NCBI GenBank assembly: GCA_037976565.1
Contig: CP137673.1
Span: 1,538,851-1,602,850 of the forward strand
Length of the DNA stretch: 64,000 nucleotides
Origin: Mesocentrotus franciscanus
Taxonomy: Eukaryota; Echinodermata; Echinoidea; Camarodonta; Strongylocentrotidae
Direction: 5' to 3'
Each line of letters begins with the position of its first letter. The first letter of the stretch is position 1. This document shows positions 11,945 through 25,329 of this stretch, one piece after another. A model generated the notes under the pieces. That model ran no database searches. It saw nothing but the letters and a program-made list of their open reading frames with translations, and had not been told where the DNA came from. The translations under genes were made by a program, and so were the position numbers.

Positions 11945-11955
11945 CTTGACCGATC
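11945..11955 (-). CDS. RINT1: Candidate RINT1 microexon, second assembly copy
   Basis: Identical 11-nt segment with the same flanking acceptor and donor as 4581-4591, inside the duplicated block. The same caveat applies. Confidence 0.35.
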
Positions 11956-12079
11956 CTGCAATATAATCTGTTTGTTTTCTTTTTTCTCAACTTGTCACTG
12001 TCTCTCTCTTCTACATGTATCTTACCCCTTTTGCAATTTATATCTCTATTTAGTTTAATCCCTCACTACTCAGTGACCT

Positions 12080-12229
12080 CTCTCTCTCACACACTCTCTC
12101 TCTCTCTCTCTCTCTGTCTATATTTCTACATATATATATTCTCTCTTAGTCTTTTTCTTATAACACCACTTGAACAAAAATCATTGACAAGCATAAAAAG
12201 AAGATTATGAGTGTGCATTTCTCATAACC

Positions 12230-12267
<38 letters not shown>

Positions 12268-12285
12268 CTCTCTTCCCTCTCTCTC

Positions 12286-12337
<52 letters not shown>
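12080..12337. repeat. (CT)n microsatellite cluster, copy 2
   Basis: Counterpart of 4725-4978 with different run lengths. Confidence 0.95.
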
Positions 12338-12339
<2 letters not shown>

Positions 12340-13159
12340 TCTATGCTTCCTCAACCTTCTTTCCAATAAAGCTGTACTTGAACATCACCCCATATCAAGA
12401 CCAATGTCGTAATCAAATACTTGTGTTAAGGATTGCTATTCAATGCCAAACACTTCATAAACCCATACAAACTTCACATGTTAATCTCAATGCTATCTGA
12501 ATATTGCCTTCCTTCATTCTCCAAGGTACAGTGGATAGTTTAGATGTATTTGGAGGGGACGAGCGATGGGGTTATGACCAATAGAAAATCAGTCCATGTA
12601 GCAATAAGGAAACAAACTGAGTAAAATGCATGAACAAAATGTACAGTGTAAATACATTAATTTTGAACAAAGACAAAAATACTTGTAAAATTCTTGTTCA
12701 ACATATTTAACACTTATCTTTTCACTAACAACTTGCTAGTACACTTTTCAACATATTGCAAAATACTTAATTAACAAAATTATAAAAAATTTGAGGGTAA
12801 ATGGACTCCTTTCAAAATAATCTCAGGCTTAGTATTCAACAGGTTACTTGTTACATTGCACAAATGAAGTATTCAGAAAAGTGGTTGACTTTGGAAAAAT
12901 GTGTTTTCAGGGAGACACAGTGAAGTTTTAGAGAATTTGTTGATTTTGGAACATTTTCAGGGAAGTGGTAAAATATGATGTGAATTCTGAGGGTGGTCTT
13001 TCCACACATCTCCACAGAAAAGAGCAACATGATAGATAATAAACGGGGAAACTCTCTAAATCTTCATGAGGAAATGTTTTGGAATATCATTTTGCACTTC
13101 AATGGGCTGTTACACCTTTATGACTAGACATACAATGATAGAGAGCTGGTTATACTCAC

Positions 13160-13276
<117 letters not shown>

Positions 13277-13279
13277 CTA

Positions 13280-13925
13280 CAAATATAATGGGAACAGACC
13301 TCTAGTCATGTCTAACTGAATCTGTGTTGCACCACCTTCATTAAACTGGTTAGTCAGGATCACCTACAAATACAATGGGAACAGACCTCTTGTCATGTCA
13401 AACTCAATCTGTGTTGCACCACCTTCATTAAACTGGTTAGTCAGGATCACTTACAATACGATGGGAACAGACCTCGTCATATCAAACTGAACTGTTGCAC
13501 CGCCTTCATTAAACTGGTTAGTCAGGATCACCTACAAATACAATGGGAACAGACCTCTTGTCATGTCAAACTCAATCTGTGCTGCACCACCTTCATTAAA
13601 TTGGTTGGTCAGGATCACCTACAAATACAATGGGAACAGACCTCTTGTAATGTCAAACTCAAACTGAGTTGCACCGCCTGAACTGGTTAGTCAGGATCAC
13701 CTACAAATACAATGGGAACAGACCTCTAGTCATGTCAAACTCAATCTGTGTTGCACCACCTTCATTAAATTGTTTGGTCAGGATCACCTACAAATACAAT
13801 GGGAACAGACCTCTTGTAATGTCAAACTCAATCTGTGTTGCACCGCCTTCATTAAACTGGTTAGTCAGGATCACCTACAAATACAATGGGAACAGACCTC
13901 TAGTCATGTCAAACTGAATCTGTGT
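13280..13925 (-). repeat. Tandem array of truncated exon-13 copies, second copy
   Basis: Same seven-unit array as 5920-6575, with the same order of unit-specific variants. That shows the array predates the split into two contigs. A few small indels distinguish them (for example a shortened unit near 13490). Confidence 0.9.
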
Positions 13926-14280
13926 ACATGATCATTTTTCAATTCTCATCTTTATTTAAATACAATTTTAATTGATATCTCAAAAACATCATACAGCTAA
14001 GTAAAAATTGGTTCTAGTTTCTTCTCTATTCCTGCTTCTTCATTCAGTCTGCCTCCTTTTTTGATTGAATTTCAAAAAAAAAAAATTTTAATATATATTT
14101 GTACTGTGTATATATAATGTTATCCCGACTAAGAAACTAAGTCCATAGAATTTGTGTCTCTCGGAAAAAAGATTGAAATTTAGATCCCCCCCCCTTCTCA
14201 TTTTCAACAAGTGTGGATGAGAAACAAGGAATGCAATTCAATCCTTGGACTCATTCAGACATGAAGAGAGAAGAACTCAC

Positions 14281-14461
14281 CTCTTGGAACAGAAACTTGT
14301 TGAGTTTGCTTGAGATATCCTGCCATAGCTTATCAAAGAGAGCTGGTGAGAGCTGCTCTCTTAATAGATGTAGTCTCTCTTTCAGACTCTGCAGCATATC
14401 ACAGGCTGTCATGGATAGCGCTGGCACTATGAAGTCCTTCTGAGAGGGCATGGAAAACCAC
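14281..14461 (-). CDS. RINT1: RINT1 exon 12, second assembly copy
   Basis: 181 nt, acceptor ATTAACAG, donor GAG|GTGAGT, phase 2 in, phase 0 out. Encodes KWFSMPSQKDFIVPALSMTA, then LKERLHLLREQLSPALFDKL and a helix ending KFLFQE. This is the copy contiguous with exons 1-11. It differs from the copy at 6923-7103 by a synonymous change (GCG-TTA versus GCG-CTA, Ala-Leu in both). Confidence 0.92.
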
Positions 14462-15379
14462 CTGTTAATAGGAATATACAATAGATGGATCAAAATCATA
14501 AAACATAACCATGTAGGAGCAAAAGGTACTTAAAACATGAATATCTCATTGATCAAACCCATTCTAACGCTCTCCCCATTTCAACAACTATGTATGATAT
14601 CATTTATACACATGGAATTACTTTGCATGCATTGGCAGTGCTTATAAAAGCAATGAGTATGACAAACTTTTCATTAAAAAATATAGAAATCATATTACAC
14701 TACAGATCTGTCCCATAGTGAATACTGATTGAGACAATAATGTTTGTATAGGTTACATATATTTTGATGTCTTCTCTATCTTTGGAAAAACATTTATAAA
14801 ATTGAAATTCACATTTATATTTCATGTAAGCAATGACAATTGGGTGACTCAGCCAAAACAGATATATCCATGACAGATTCATATATTTACATCACATTAA
14901 ACATGTGACTTCTTTAACAGTCATTCCAGAGCAATCACTATTTTAAACATATCAAAAAGAAATTACATTTCTTGATCACTTTGAAATTTACCAGTATTAC
15001 CTTTCCTTTTTGACCTTCTTAAATTTGGGACACTACCCATACCCCTCTATAATAGAACAGTAAACAAAGAAAAACACTCCCTCTGCTTCTCTTACCCAAG
15101 GGCTGGAGATCTAGATATTTATATCTATGTAAAGAGAAATTAGATCTCCAGGCATGCGAGTCATTTCATTATCACCAATTCCATGGGGAAGGAAAAATAG
15201 AACTGGAATGAATAACATCCCTCTAGGAAGAATCACAACAAAACACAGCACCAAGGAAATTCACACCACATCTATATTTCATGGATGAAATGCTGGAAAT
15301 GTTTAATGTTTCTCTGATTCCTGTTCATTGACAAACTTAAGAGATATTTAGAGGTAAAGAAATAAGAATCCAACATAGA

Positions 15380-15656
15380 GGTGTCGTGGTCAAGTGGATA
15401 CGTTGACGGACTGTCGATCTTAAAGTCCGCGGTTCGAGTCCCGCAGCGGCACTAATGTCCTTTGGCAAGACATTGATCTACATTTGCCACACTCAACCCA
15501 GGTAATGTAAATGGGTACCTGGCAGGAATTAATTCCTTGAAATGCTAGAGCGCAGTGGCTGCCTTGCTAAAGCCAGGGTAATAATCGGGGCAGCGCCAGG
15601 AGTGTCACAGCGTGTCAGACATGTGCTATATAAGAAGCCACCATTATTATTATTAT
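15380..15656 (+). mobile_element. tRNA-derived SINE, plus (duplicate of 8020)
   Basis: Box A GTGGTCAAGTGGATACG, box B GGTTCGAGTCC, (ATT)n tail. Same insertion as 8020-8300 on the other contig. Confidence 0.9.
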
Positions 15657-15997
15657 AATGCAAGAGAAATGAAAGAAATCAATAAAATCCTGACATATAT
15701 ACTAATGGCTCAGATTTATTACTAACTGTGGTTGGTCAAAGCAAACAAGGTGGCATTTCATTCTAAATTAGCTCTAAGTACATCTATCCTGAACATACAT
15801 TGTACTGAATCACTAATAATGCACTATCAATGCAGTACATTGTCTCATACATACTAAGTTCCATGCTACATGTACATGTATCTATAGCATTATTTTCCAT
15901 TGCTCTCTAAACAAACTAAACTCTCTTTCAGTTCTAAAAAACGGAGGCATAGAGTACCATTTAAAACTCTTATAGTATCTGTGTCATATTGATGCCC

Positions 15998-16780
15998 TCT
16001 GCATCCACGGCTAACATACTTCATATGTAACTGACTCCACTTCCACTTCAGCAGGCACAGACCCACACCATAGGAGGTTTACTAAACCATGCCACAACAT
16101 CAAGTCAGAATGGATTATCCTGAGGCAGTGGTATAATGTATCCATGACTAACATCCACGACTAACAAACTGCATATGTAACTGACTCCACTTCCATAGCA
16201 GCCGACAACTCTCAGAGTAGGGGGCTTACTAAACCATGCAACAACATCAAGTCAGAATGTATTATCCTGACTCCTGAGGCAGTGGTATTTTGTATCCATG
16301 ACTAACATCCACGGCTAACATAATAATAATAATAATATTGGTTTCTTATATAGCGCACGTATCGACCTTGCAAGGTCCTCAACGCGCCCTAAAATTACCC
16401 GGCTATGCTAGGCTGCCGATTTCGGCGCTCACAGCATTCAAGGAATTCTTTCCTACCGGTACCCATTTATCACCTGGGTGGAGAGTGGCAAGTGTAGATT
16501 AATGTCTTGCCAAAGGACATTAGTGCCGCGGCGGGACTCGAACCGCGGACCCTGTGATGCACAGTCCGACGACTTATCCACTATGCCACAACACCTCTAC
16601 TAACATACAACTAACATACAATTAACATCCATGACTAAGATACCTAACATACGACTAACATCCACAACTAACATATTTATACATGTAACAGACTCATAAC
16701 GTAGGAGGTTTACTAAACCATGCAACACCATCAAGTCAGAATGGATTATCCTGAGGCAGTGGTATAATGTATCCGTAACA
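15998..16780. repeat. Same tandem repeat, copy 2
   Basis: Counterpart of 8640-9425 in the second contig. Confidence 0.8.
16320..16598 (-). mobile_element. tRNA-derived SINE, minus (duplicate of 8963)
   Basis: Same insertion as 8963-9239, with a few substitutions. Confidence 0.9.
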
Positions 16781-16983
16781 AAAAAACTACCCGATGATAT
16801 ACTGTCTACTCCTTGAGGCAAAGATCTATTCTATATTTCAGGAATAAGACAGACCACTGATGTGTCAATCTTGTGGCCAGTTCATAGATCAAGCTTTGTT
16901 TACATTTATAGCTTGAAGAAAGAATATATTGAAGCGCCTTGAGCACCTTTGGTGGTGGAAATGTGTGCTATAAATATATCCAA

Positions 16984-17093
16984 TGTCATCATCAGCATCA
17001 TCATCATCATTATTATTATTGTCATCATCATGATCATCATTATTATTATTATTATTATTATTTGCCATCATCATCATCATCACCATCCTCATT

Positions 17094-17131
<38 letters not shown>

Positions 17132-17454
17132 TATTATTGTCATCATCATGATCATCATTATTATTATTATTATTGTCATCATCATCATCATCATCATGTT
17201 CATCATTGTTATTGTTATTATTATTATTATTATTATTGTCATCATCATCATCATTATTATCATTATCATTATTGTCATCATCATCATCATCATTATTATT
17301 ATTGTCATCATCATCATCATCATTATTATCATTATCATTATTGTCATCATCATCATCATCATTATTATTGTCATCATCATGATCATCATTATTATCATTA
17401 TTATTATTGTCATCATCATCATTATCATCATCATTATCATTATCATTATTACAT
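16984..17454. repeat. Long (CAT/ATT) trinucleotide microsatellite, copy 2
   Basis: Counterpart of 9625-10078 with different block lengths, consistent with alleles of a hypervariable microsatellite. Confidence 0.97.
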
Positions 17455-18316
17455 GTAGTATTATCATTACTGCGATGTCGGTTTATTAGGCTTTTACTCA
17501 CATTCCAACAGTATTATGTTAGGGCTAAAGACTAAAAGAAAGGAAAGTTAATTTGGTCCATGTAGGCCATAATTTCCATTTATGGAATTTAAACCGAATT
17601 CAAAATGAAAACTATTCCAAAGAATATGATCATGACTAAAAAATTAGACATTCCCTTTCTGTCTGTATAATTGTGTAAAGCCATGTGTACATAAACTTAA
17701 GTTAAAAAAATATATATTTATTGCTTAATTTTTTTTCTTTACTTATGTATATTTTGTTTTCATGTTAATGGGATCATGTTTACAAGTTGTACCAAACTTT
17801 TTTTATGATCCCAACACATTTACATAAATCTTTTCTTCTTTGTATATTTGCTTGTACGATGGTATTTAAAAAAAATATTTTTGTCATGCTTTATACGTTT
17901 TTGAAATGGAGGTAAGGAATAAATTCAATTCAAGTTTAATGTTAAGGGACTATGAAGGAAAAACTATTGGATTTGATTAAATACTAATTATTTTTTTCTT
18001 CAGGGGATCTGTCCTAGATAAAGCTTCCATTGGCTTCATGTTTCCTCTCTAAGGTTATATTCTTCTATAAATCCAGCTACATCTACACAGATATAGATCT
18101 AGTAAAGTAACACAACCCATGATCGTGAAATCAAACAATGCATACATCAAAATAGATAAAAAGCAATCAAAACAAACAACGATAAAACATACATGTAGAT
18201 ATTTATATTTGGCTGTGGTCAGCCTTGTCCCTCAAATGACGCCATATATTTTTTATGGATGAGATGATTTCATGGCATGGTTACCACAGAAAGGTATTGC
18301 TTTACACAATAAGTCC

Positions 18317-19300
18317 CGAGGCAGGGATATGATGTGTGCAGACCACATATAACTAATGGACAATAACCCTTAAGGACATAATATATTCTATAAGGAATTA
18401 TTGCAACAGAAGAGGTTTTCTGCAATCTATCTTGTTTTTTCCTGTCATCTTTTGTTTATGTGACAAGTATCAAAGTACCACGGTCATATTCCACAGATTA
18501 CTTGAAATATTAGACCTCAAGCTTTGAATGAATTAGACTATTAGGAGTCTGACATGGTCTGTTCTAGGAATGATAACTTTTCTGAATATACACAGCCTAT
18601 AAGGGACTCTTGTTTAAGCTATGGGGTTGAGGTGACTGCAACTGTCTATTTCCTGGGATGGGGGCAATGCCTTCAAAAACCCTCTAAAAACACTATAAAC
18701 CCCTTATATTTGACTGGTATCTGAAGTTCAGGCAGAGTTTATTTTTCATTATCCCCATTGAAAAGTCATACAATACCACATAAACAAGGTGTAGTCGATT
18801 GAGGTCTATCAAAGATAATAGATCTGGGCCCCGTCTTATAAATAGTGGCAATTAATCTTAACTTATTTGCGACTGATATCAATCTCAACTATGTACACAA
18901 GAGATACAGGACCATAAACTTGCGTTTGATTGGAAGATTTGTGATTGATACGGATCAATTGACCGTCTTTATGAAAAGGGGCCCTGATCTCTAAAAATCA
19001 TGATAGTTTATGGAGCGGGCCTAAGTTGGGTTAAGACTAAGTTAAATGTTCTAGATTAATCATAGTTTTCTACCTTACACTTGTGTAAATCTAACCAACA
19101 TTTCATTTGCACTCACACAGATCTTAATTAAATGTAATGAGATGACTCAGTCAAATATGTTTTAGATAGCTCTCAATTTACAGGAAGTAACAAACTAGAT
19201 CTAATTCAAAATCTAGTTGTAATCACTGAGACCCCATTCAAGGTGTCTCCATCTCTACTTGTAGCAATACCGTGGTAAAATTTGAAAAACAATGAAAGAT
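18317..19300. other. RINT1 intron 11, distal part
   Basis: Unique intron sequence between the duplicated block and exon 11; apart from the TIR element at 18826-18984 I see nothing. Confidence 0.6.
18826..18984. mobile_element. TIR MITE GGGCCCC family, copy 1
   Basis: Left end GGGCCCCGTCTTATAAA, right end TTTATGAAAAGGGGCCC (inverted match), internal TTGATATCAATCTCAACTAT-like sequence. About 159 bp. A partial second copy is at 38587-38704. Confidence 0.8.
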
Positions 19301-19306
19301 TCTTAC

Positions 19307-19461
19307 TTTTCTTTCTGATAAGCTCTGGCTTTGTCCTTGATTTCATTGACGACCCTCTTCTCTATAGTAGAGCACATATCCTGACAGAGTAACTCAAACA
19401 AGGAGAGAATCTCATCAAAGACTGTCCCTGACAGAGCTTCAGTAGGACTGCCTTCTAGTAA
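19307..19461 (-). CDS. RINT1: RINT1 exon 11
   Basis: 155 nt, acceptor TATACAG, donor AAA|GTAAGA, phase 0 in, phase 2 out. Encodes LLEGSPTEALSGTVFDEILS, LFELLCQDMCSTIEKRVVNE and IKDKARAYQKEK. It matches the human MxxSVFDDMINLLERL...VKDAAKLYKKER region. Lies about 1 kb from the end of the duplicated block and is therefore single-copy here. Confidence 0.9.
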
Positions 19462-19469
19462 CTGTATAG

Positions 19470-20995
19470 AGTGAGAAAAGAGAGATTGGTTTAATACAAA
19501 GAGGAAAGAAGAATTACAAATCGGAAGTACAAATTGAAAACAAAAAGGATGAGCCAAGAACAAACAAAGAAAAACTGTTGTTGCAAAATCATAATTAGTG
19601 CAGAGGCACAACCATAATATTAGGATCTATTCTTGGTACTATATATATACATTTGGCTAAATAATGCTGAAATTCTCATTCAGATAAACCATTTCTCACT
19701 TAAAGATGCATTAACACATTACTGACAGTGTCATAATGGTACATGTATTTGAATTCTGTATTGATGTCTCAGGATATAAGAAAGATATGTCTGAACAATT
19801 TGAGAAGAAGGATCAACGACTCTACTTAAAAAAAGGAAAAATAACTGGTGACTTTCGACATATTTTTTAATGAGAATCATATCTATTCTGCAGCATGACC
19901 AACTCCCAAATCATTGATATCATTTTTAAAAAACAATCAAACAAAGAGATTGTCACAGCCTGTGTAATCTTGCTTCCAATAACCTTGTGTTCTCATTTTT
20001 CCATATCCCTATTTCAAAAAGTCAATTGGAAACTTCTAAATTAGATGTATGTAGATTGTTATTGTTAGCAGCATTATCAGAGTTCATTGGCTGCTCACTT
20101 ACTACATCCATCATCCATGATTACTCATCCAATATACATGTTTGCAACTTACATATAAAAACATCAAACGCATCCTATGATCTCTTGTAACTTAACTACT
20201 AAAAGGACCGGGGTGAATTCTGCCCATTAGGTTTAATGACTGTAAAATTAGAATTTTGAAAATTATCTTACATATTGTTTATTTATGAGAAGGTAAAACT
20301 AAACTAAACTTTAAGATAAAACTCAATTTAAAATAGATATATATATATAAAACACTGTGTTGGTATGCTGTTATAGATCAACGCACATTACATAAGTGTA
20401 AAATGATACCATATGCACACATCTAATACAAGTCTTTACAGATGAGTTTCAGATAACTCAATTACCCTACCTATGCCAACCTGGAGCTGTGAAACCAATA
20501 GTAGTACTAATGCAGAATTAATTCAATTGATGGGAATCTTGCCTTCCATGAATGTATCATGTTCTACTCTAAAAAGACATTAGCATTGATTCACCGATAT
20601 TCTTCCTAATGTAGTTTTAGAACAGAAGCTGACATATCTATGGCAATGTAAGAGTTCAACTACTTGAATCAATTCTACATTACTTTCCATGTATTAAAAA
20701 ACTCAGTTTTCTCACTAATATTTCTGTAATTTATGGAACTCAAAATCACAAATAAGTCATAAATCAAACATTAGAGCAAATGGTGAAAAGGTAGATTTCT
20801 CTGAATACAATATCATTAATTGCTCACAGTAGAACATGATATCTACACTGGTTCAACTGGAGTTTCTACATTTAAAAATATAAAAAATGATATCAAATCG
20901 ATTATTGTGACCTATTGGTAGTTTTTAGCCGACAGGTCATATCGGATGTTTTGATTTCTTTGTCATTATGCAGGGGTAGTACTATGATAAGATGG
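19470..20995. other. RINT1 intron 10, nothing recognised
   Basis: AT-rich intron sequence without recognisable element; ORFs at 19987-20190 and elsewhere have no supporting features. Confidence 0.55.
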
Positions 20996-21002
20996 GTCTT
21001 AC

Positions 21003-21098
21003 CGTTGGTAAGCTCGGTGACTTTCCTTCTGCTAGCTGGGCATTGAGACTCTCCATACGGGATTGCTCCTTTCCAAAGTACTGTAGCTGCAAGAAGAA
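21003..21098 (-). CDS. RINT1: RINT1 exon 10
   Basis: 96 nt (32 codons, phase 0), acceptor CTTGTCCAG, donor ACG|GTAAGA. Encodes FFLQLQYFGKEQSRMESLNA QLAEGKSPSLPT in one open frame. FFLQLQ is identical to the human RINT1 hexapeptide; the rest is a variable linker. Confidence 0.88.
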
Positions 21099-21493
21099 CT
21101 GGACAAGGGTATAGAGAGAATCAATAATCAACAGTAAATATATGGTCTGGAATCTAATCAAAGTAACATTTGAAACTTTTATATGTAGTACCGTGTTATA
21201 AAACTTGTATCATGATTATAAAAACCAAACATTCATTTACGTTAGCAGACTCTCATTAACCCTGAGAATTCAATAACATACATATAAAAAAAAAAAATCA
21301 AACTAATATAAATAAAAAGTCCCACCCTAAAATTGAGGCGGAGTTCTTGAGAGTTTGGGGACTGAGCCAATACGAAGGGGTAACACAATAACTTGAGGTA
21401 TATACTGCATGGATAAAGGGAGGAAATAGTCTCAAGGGGATGGCCCTCTATGGTGACCCCATGCAAACCAAAGACATACTATAAGTCACCCAC

Positions 21494-21693
21494 CACTTGG
21501 TCCGACCATTCTCCAAGCACCATGATGATATAATGGACTCCATTCAAGATGGCAGCATAGTGATCTCCTAGCGGATTGGATGCCTCCTGCCTCATGACCT
21601 GAAGCAACCTTACCCGGAAGTCATCCAAGAGGTCAATTTGAAGGTCAAGGAATCTGAGATGATGGGACGGAGACGGTAGCACCTTGTAACGCT
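21494..21693 (-). CDS. RINT1: RINT1 exon 9
   Basis: 200 nt, acceptor TTTTCAG, donor GTG|GTGGGT, phase 1 in, phase 0 out. Encodes ERYKVLPSPSHHLRFLDLQI, DLLDDFRVRLLQVMRQEASN and AILNGVHYIIMVLGEWSDQV. It matches RYKxLP, FLxLQxDLxDDFRxRLxQVM and YCAILNxVxY of human RINT1, the best conserved part of the family. The donor was chosen because it joins V to FFLQLQ of exon 10 as in vertebrates. Confidence 0.94.
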
Positions 21694-22370
21694 CTGAAAA
21701 GAAATGGGGTTTCTCAAAGGATTAAACATCTTGCAAGAATTTGAACATGATGGTTGATGCCTCGATTTCAAGGGTGTCTAGCTACTACTACAGGTGATTT
21801 TAGAGTCTCCTGTGTGTACTCTGATGGCTGAAAAAGGCAAATTTTGGACTGGCAGACTCCTACATGCTAGGCAGGCAAAGTTTTGAGTTTTTGCTGCTGT
21901 TGTGCCTCTGGTTTTTTTTTAATAGTGCACAAGGAGTCAACTAAAATTCACCTTCACATTTATAAAAAATCTTTTTATACATCAAATGGAAAGGGTTGGG
22001 TTATGATGGATAGAGGAGCAACAACTAAAACAGGTATACGATGTAAATGTACAGGTGTATGTATATGTATGTAGTTGATTAGATTCCCCATGGTTGCCAG
22101 GATGAACAATATGTGTAACTGGTAAACATTATCAATGTCATTTTTGTACATGTATCATAAAATTGTGGTAGAGGTGAAAAGATACTAGGGATGGATACAT
22201 GAATTGATGATTTACAGGTCACTTATTAGCTTTTTAGCAAATTGTAATGGTACTTTGTTTTTTTAACAAAGGAGTGTATCTGTTCATGCAGCGAGTAAAC
22301 ATTTAATGGCTACACTATCATGAGTGAATATGAATTAATGTAGAAGTGAATGTATGGATCTTACATACCT

Positions 22371-22466
22371 GTAATAACGAGTAAGAGTGTCATGCCATTC
22401 GATAGAGGGGGGGGGGGATGGAGCTATGCCATTGTGATTAAATATGTAAGAATCTAGAGGTGATAT
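22371..22466 (-). repeat. Third copy of the exon-8 3' edge
   Basis: Same unit as at 23838-24037: exon-end sequence with CTCGTTATTACAG, donor, and the conserved intron segment including the long G run at 22408-22420. It abuts the target duplication of the element at 22475-23829, so the insertion split the array. Confidence 0.85.
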
Positions 22467-22474
22467 CACATACC

Positions 22475-23829
22475 CGAGGGGGGGACACGTCCCCCCCTTG
22501 GAAAATTTGAAAAAGTGCACACACAAAATGCATAGCAAATACTGACTAAAGACTGCAACACACCTTTAGGCTCTGGAGGGCCAAAGAGTTCAGCGTTTAG
22601 ACAAATAAAAATGCAAAAATCTTCTAGCTCGGTAGCTACGCTCCCTCGCATAATATCCTTCAAAATGTACAAGTAAATATTGTAGAAAAGTAAAGTGTGA
22701 AAAAAGTATATTGCTTGTTTATATACAATAGTTTTGCTAAGGAATGTAATTTGTTAAACAACAAAACTTCAAAAACCTGTGAGGGGGTAGTCAATTTGGT
22801 CACCTTCACCCCTCTCGTTCACTATGCTCCCTAGCACTGGCGTACTGATGGGGGGGGGGGGGATTGGGGCAGTTGCCCCCCAAATAAAATTCAAACATGG
22901 TTTATTTCTAATTAGATACCAGTGACTTACAAATGTTGCTGAAATGGCATGAATTTTCCCTGAGTTTCCGGGGGCTCTGCCCCCTGGACCCCACCAAGGG
23001 CCCTAGGGCGGGTCCCTGGTTGCTCATCTGACCGTAATTAAATGCCTAAAACCCCCGAGTTTCCGGAGGCTCTGCCCCCTGGACCCCACCAAGGGCCCTA
23101 AGGCAGTCCTTGGATGCTCATCTGACTGCAATTAAATGCCTAAAACCCCCGAGCTTCCGGAGGCTCTGCCCCCTGGACCCCACCAAGGGCCCTAAGGCGG
23201 TCCCTGGATGCTTATGTGATCATAATTTTATGCCTAAAACCCCTGAGCTTAATGGGGCTCTGCCCCTTGACCCCCACTGGGGCTTTGCCCCTGGACCCCA
23301 TGCCAATTTACGCGCTCCACTTGCTTCGCTCGCTCGCTTTGCTCTACCTGATCGTATATACTTTAGCCCACTAGGGGTCCAATCAGTGACTTGAATGCCA
23401 GTGTCACAAATAAGGTATCAAAATATGCTCATCTGACCGTAAGTAAATGCTTAAAACCCCTGAGCTTCCGAGGGATCCACCCCCTGGACCCCACCAGGGG
23501 TCCTAAGAAGGGCCCCTGGATGCTCATTTGACCGTAATTAAATGCCTAAAACCCCTGAGCTTAATGGGGCTCTGCCCCTTGACCCCTGCCGGAGCTTTGC
23601 CCCTGGACCCCATGTCAATCTATGCTCCACTTGCTTCGCTGGCTTTGCTCTACCTGATCGTAAATATTTTAGCCCCCCACTTTGAAAAACGTTCGGGGCC
23701 TGCATGTAACATGTAAGAGTGGTGGTGATGCGGATTTTGTCTGCCCCCGTTTTTGCTCGTTACGCCACTGCTCCTCGTCCCTCGCATTTCATCCCCCCTC
23801 CGGGTCATGAAAAGAAATCGCCGCTCCTG
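22475..23829. mobile_element. hAT-type non-autonomous element with nested insert
   Basis: Flanked by a perfect 8-bp direct repeat CACATACC (22467-22474 and 23830-23837), as expected of hAT transposition. The right end CGCTCCTG matches the family end CGCGCCCCTG of 42869-43217. The left end (CGAGGGGGGGACACG) is a shortened version of the family end. Shares AAGTGCACACACAAAATG, TAGCAAATACTGACTAAAGA and CTCCCTCGCATAATATCC with the other two members. It carries a second element (22835-23770). The target is a decoy copy of the RINT1 exon-8 donor. Confidence 0.88.
22835..23770. mobile_element. Nested TIR element with internal 108-bp repeats
   Basis: Ends CACTGGCGTACTGA and GTTACGCCACTG (inverted). 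Inside, a GC-rich unit of about 108 bp (GCTCTGCCCCCTGGACCCCA, CATCTGACCGTAATTAAATG, CCTAAAACCCC) repeats five to six times between 22955 and 23620. The same sequence in opposite orientation occurs at 40641-41130. No transposase. Confidence 0.75.
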
Positions 23830-23837
23830 CACATACC

Positions 23838-24333
<496 letters not shown>

Positions 24334-24514
24334 TCAATGTTGAATCCCCTAACAATAATTCTAATGAGCTATAAAGCACCGGTATCCACTAAACTCGATG
24401 TTTACTGCAATTGCTCCAAAAGTAAATACATATTATCTGTTTGTCCCTTCAAGTTCAGGCACTGCTCTTGAAAATTGACAGTAAGAATGATATCAAGTAG
24501 TTCCAAAAGATAAT

Positions 24515-24978
24515 CTGTGGTGTTAGCCTCTAGATATATTTGATAATATCACATATTAGTCCTCTTAACTGTATTGTATGAAATGACTTTGTATCTTTTA
24601 TTTGATGTATACTTGACTGCATGGCTGGTTGCCTGACAACTGGGCATGCATTCAGGTGGCAGATTGCATAACCTCTTATTGCTTTACCCTCTTATTGATA
24701 ATGTGATGCAAGTGTTTTGTACTCGTGCTCTAACATTGGATTATCATGCCAGAGGAAACGATAAAAGTGGGCCTCGTGTAGTGGCACAGGGCGGATAGAC
24801 TAGGGACTGGAGAGATGTGATGTACCTGTAGGGAGTGACAAGACTGCCAATAGATAGAGTCTATTAGACCGCCTGTTCTATCATATGTTAGATATTCATT
24901 GCCCGGACTTAAATAAAGCAGAATGACTTTGAACTGAATATACTTGAGCCTGCATCCTTATTTTCTGGATTCACTACA
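24515..24978 (+). mobile_element. Possible solo LTR
   Basis: Stretch beginning near a TGTTAG and ending GGATTCACTACA, with AATAAAGC 60-70 bp before the end, an LTR-like layout. I find no target duplication and no primer-binding site, so this is tentative. Confidence 0.25.
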
Positions 24979-25329
24979 GTATGTTAGCATTAATCATGTG
25001 GAGTGTCTCAACGATTCATCGGATGTTCTATATCTATCTAATATGTGTTTAACCTCACTGAACAAAACAGATAGGTATGGCAGCAACAAGCAACAAGCAG
25101 AATGAAAGTGAAATGTGTAACAGACCTCGATGCCGGTCTCCACGCACAAAGACAATCTCTGGAGATTGAAGATGAAAAAGGTCAAGAACAAATGCACTTC
25201 CAAACAACATCTTCCCAGATAATGGAAAATACCAAAACGACTTCAACATGGCAGCTCTGATGAACAAACAGGTTCAATCAGTGAGAAACACTATCAATGT
25301 CAGTAATATCTAGAACAAGATGAATGTTT

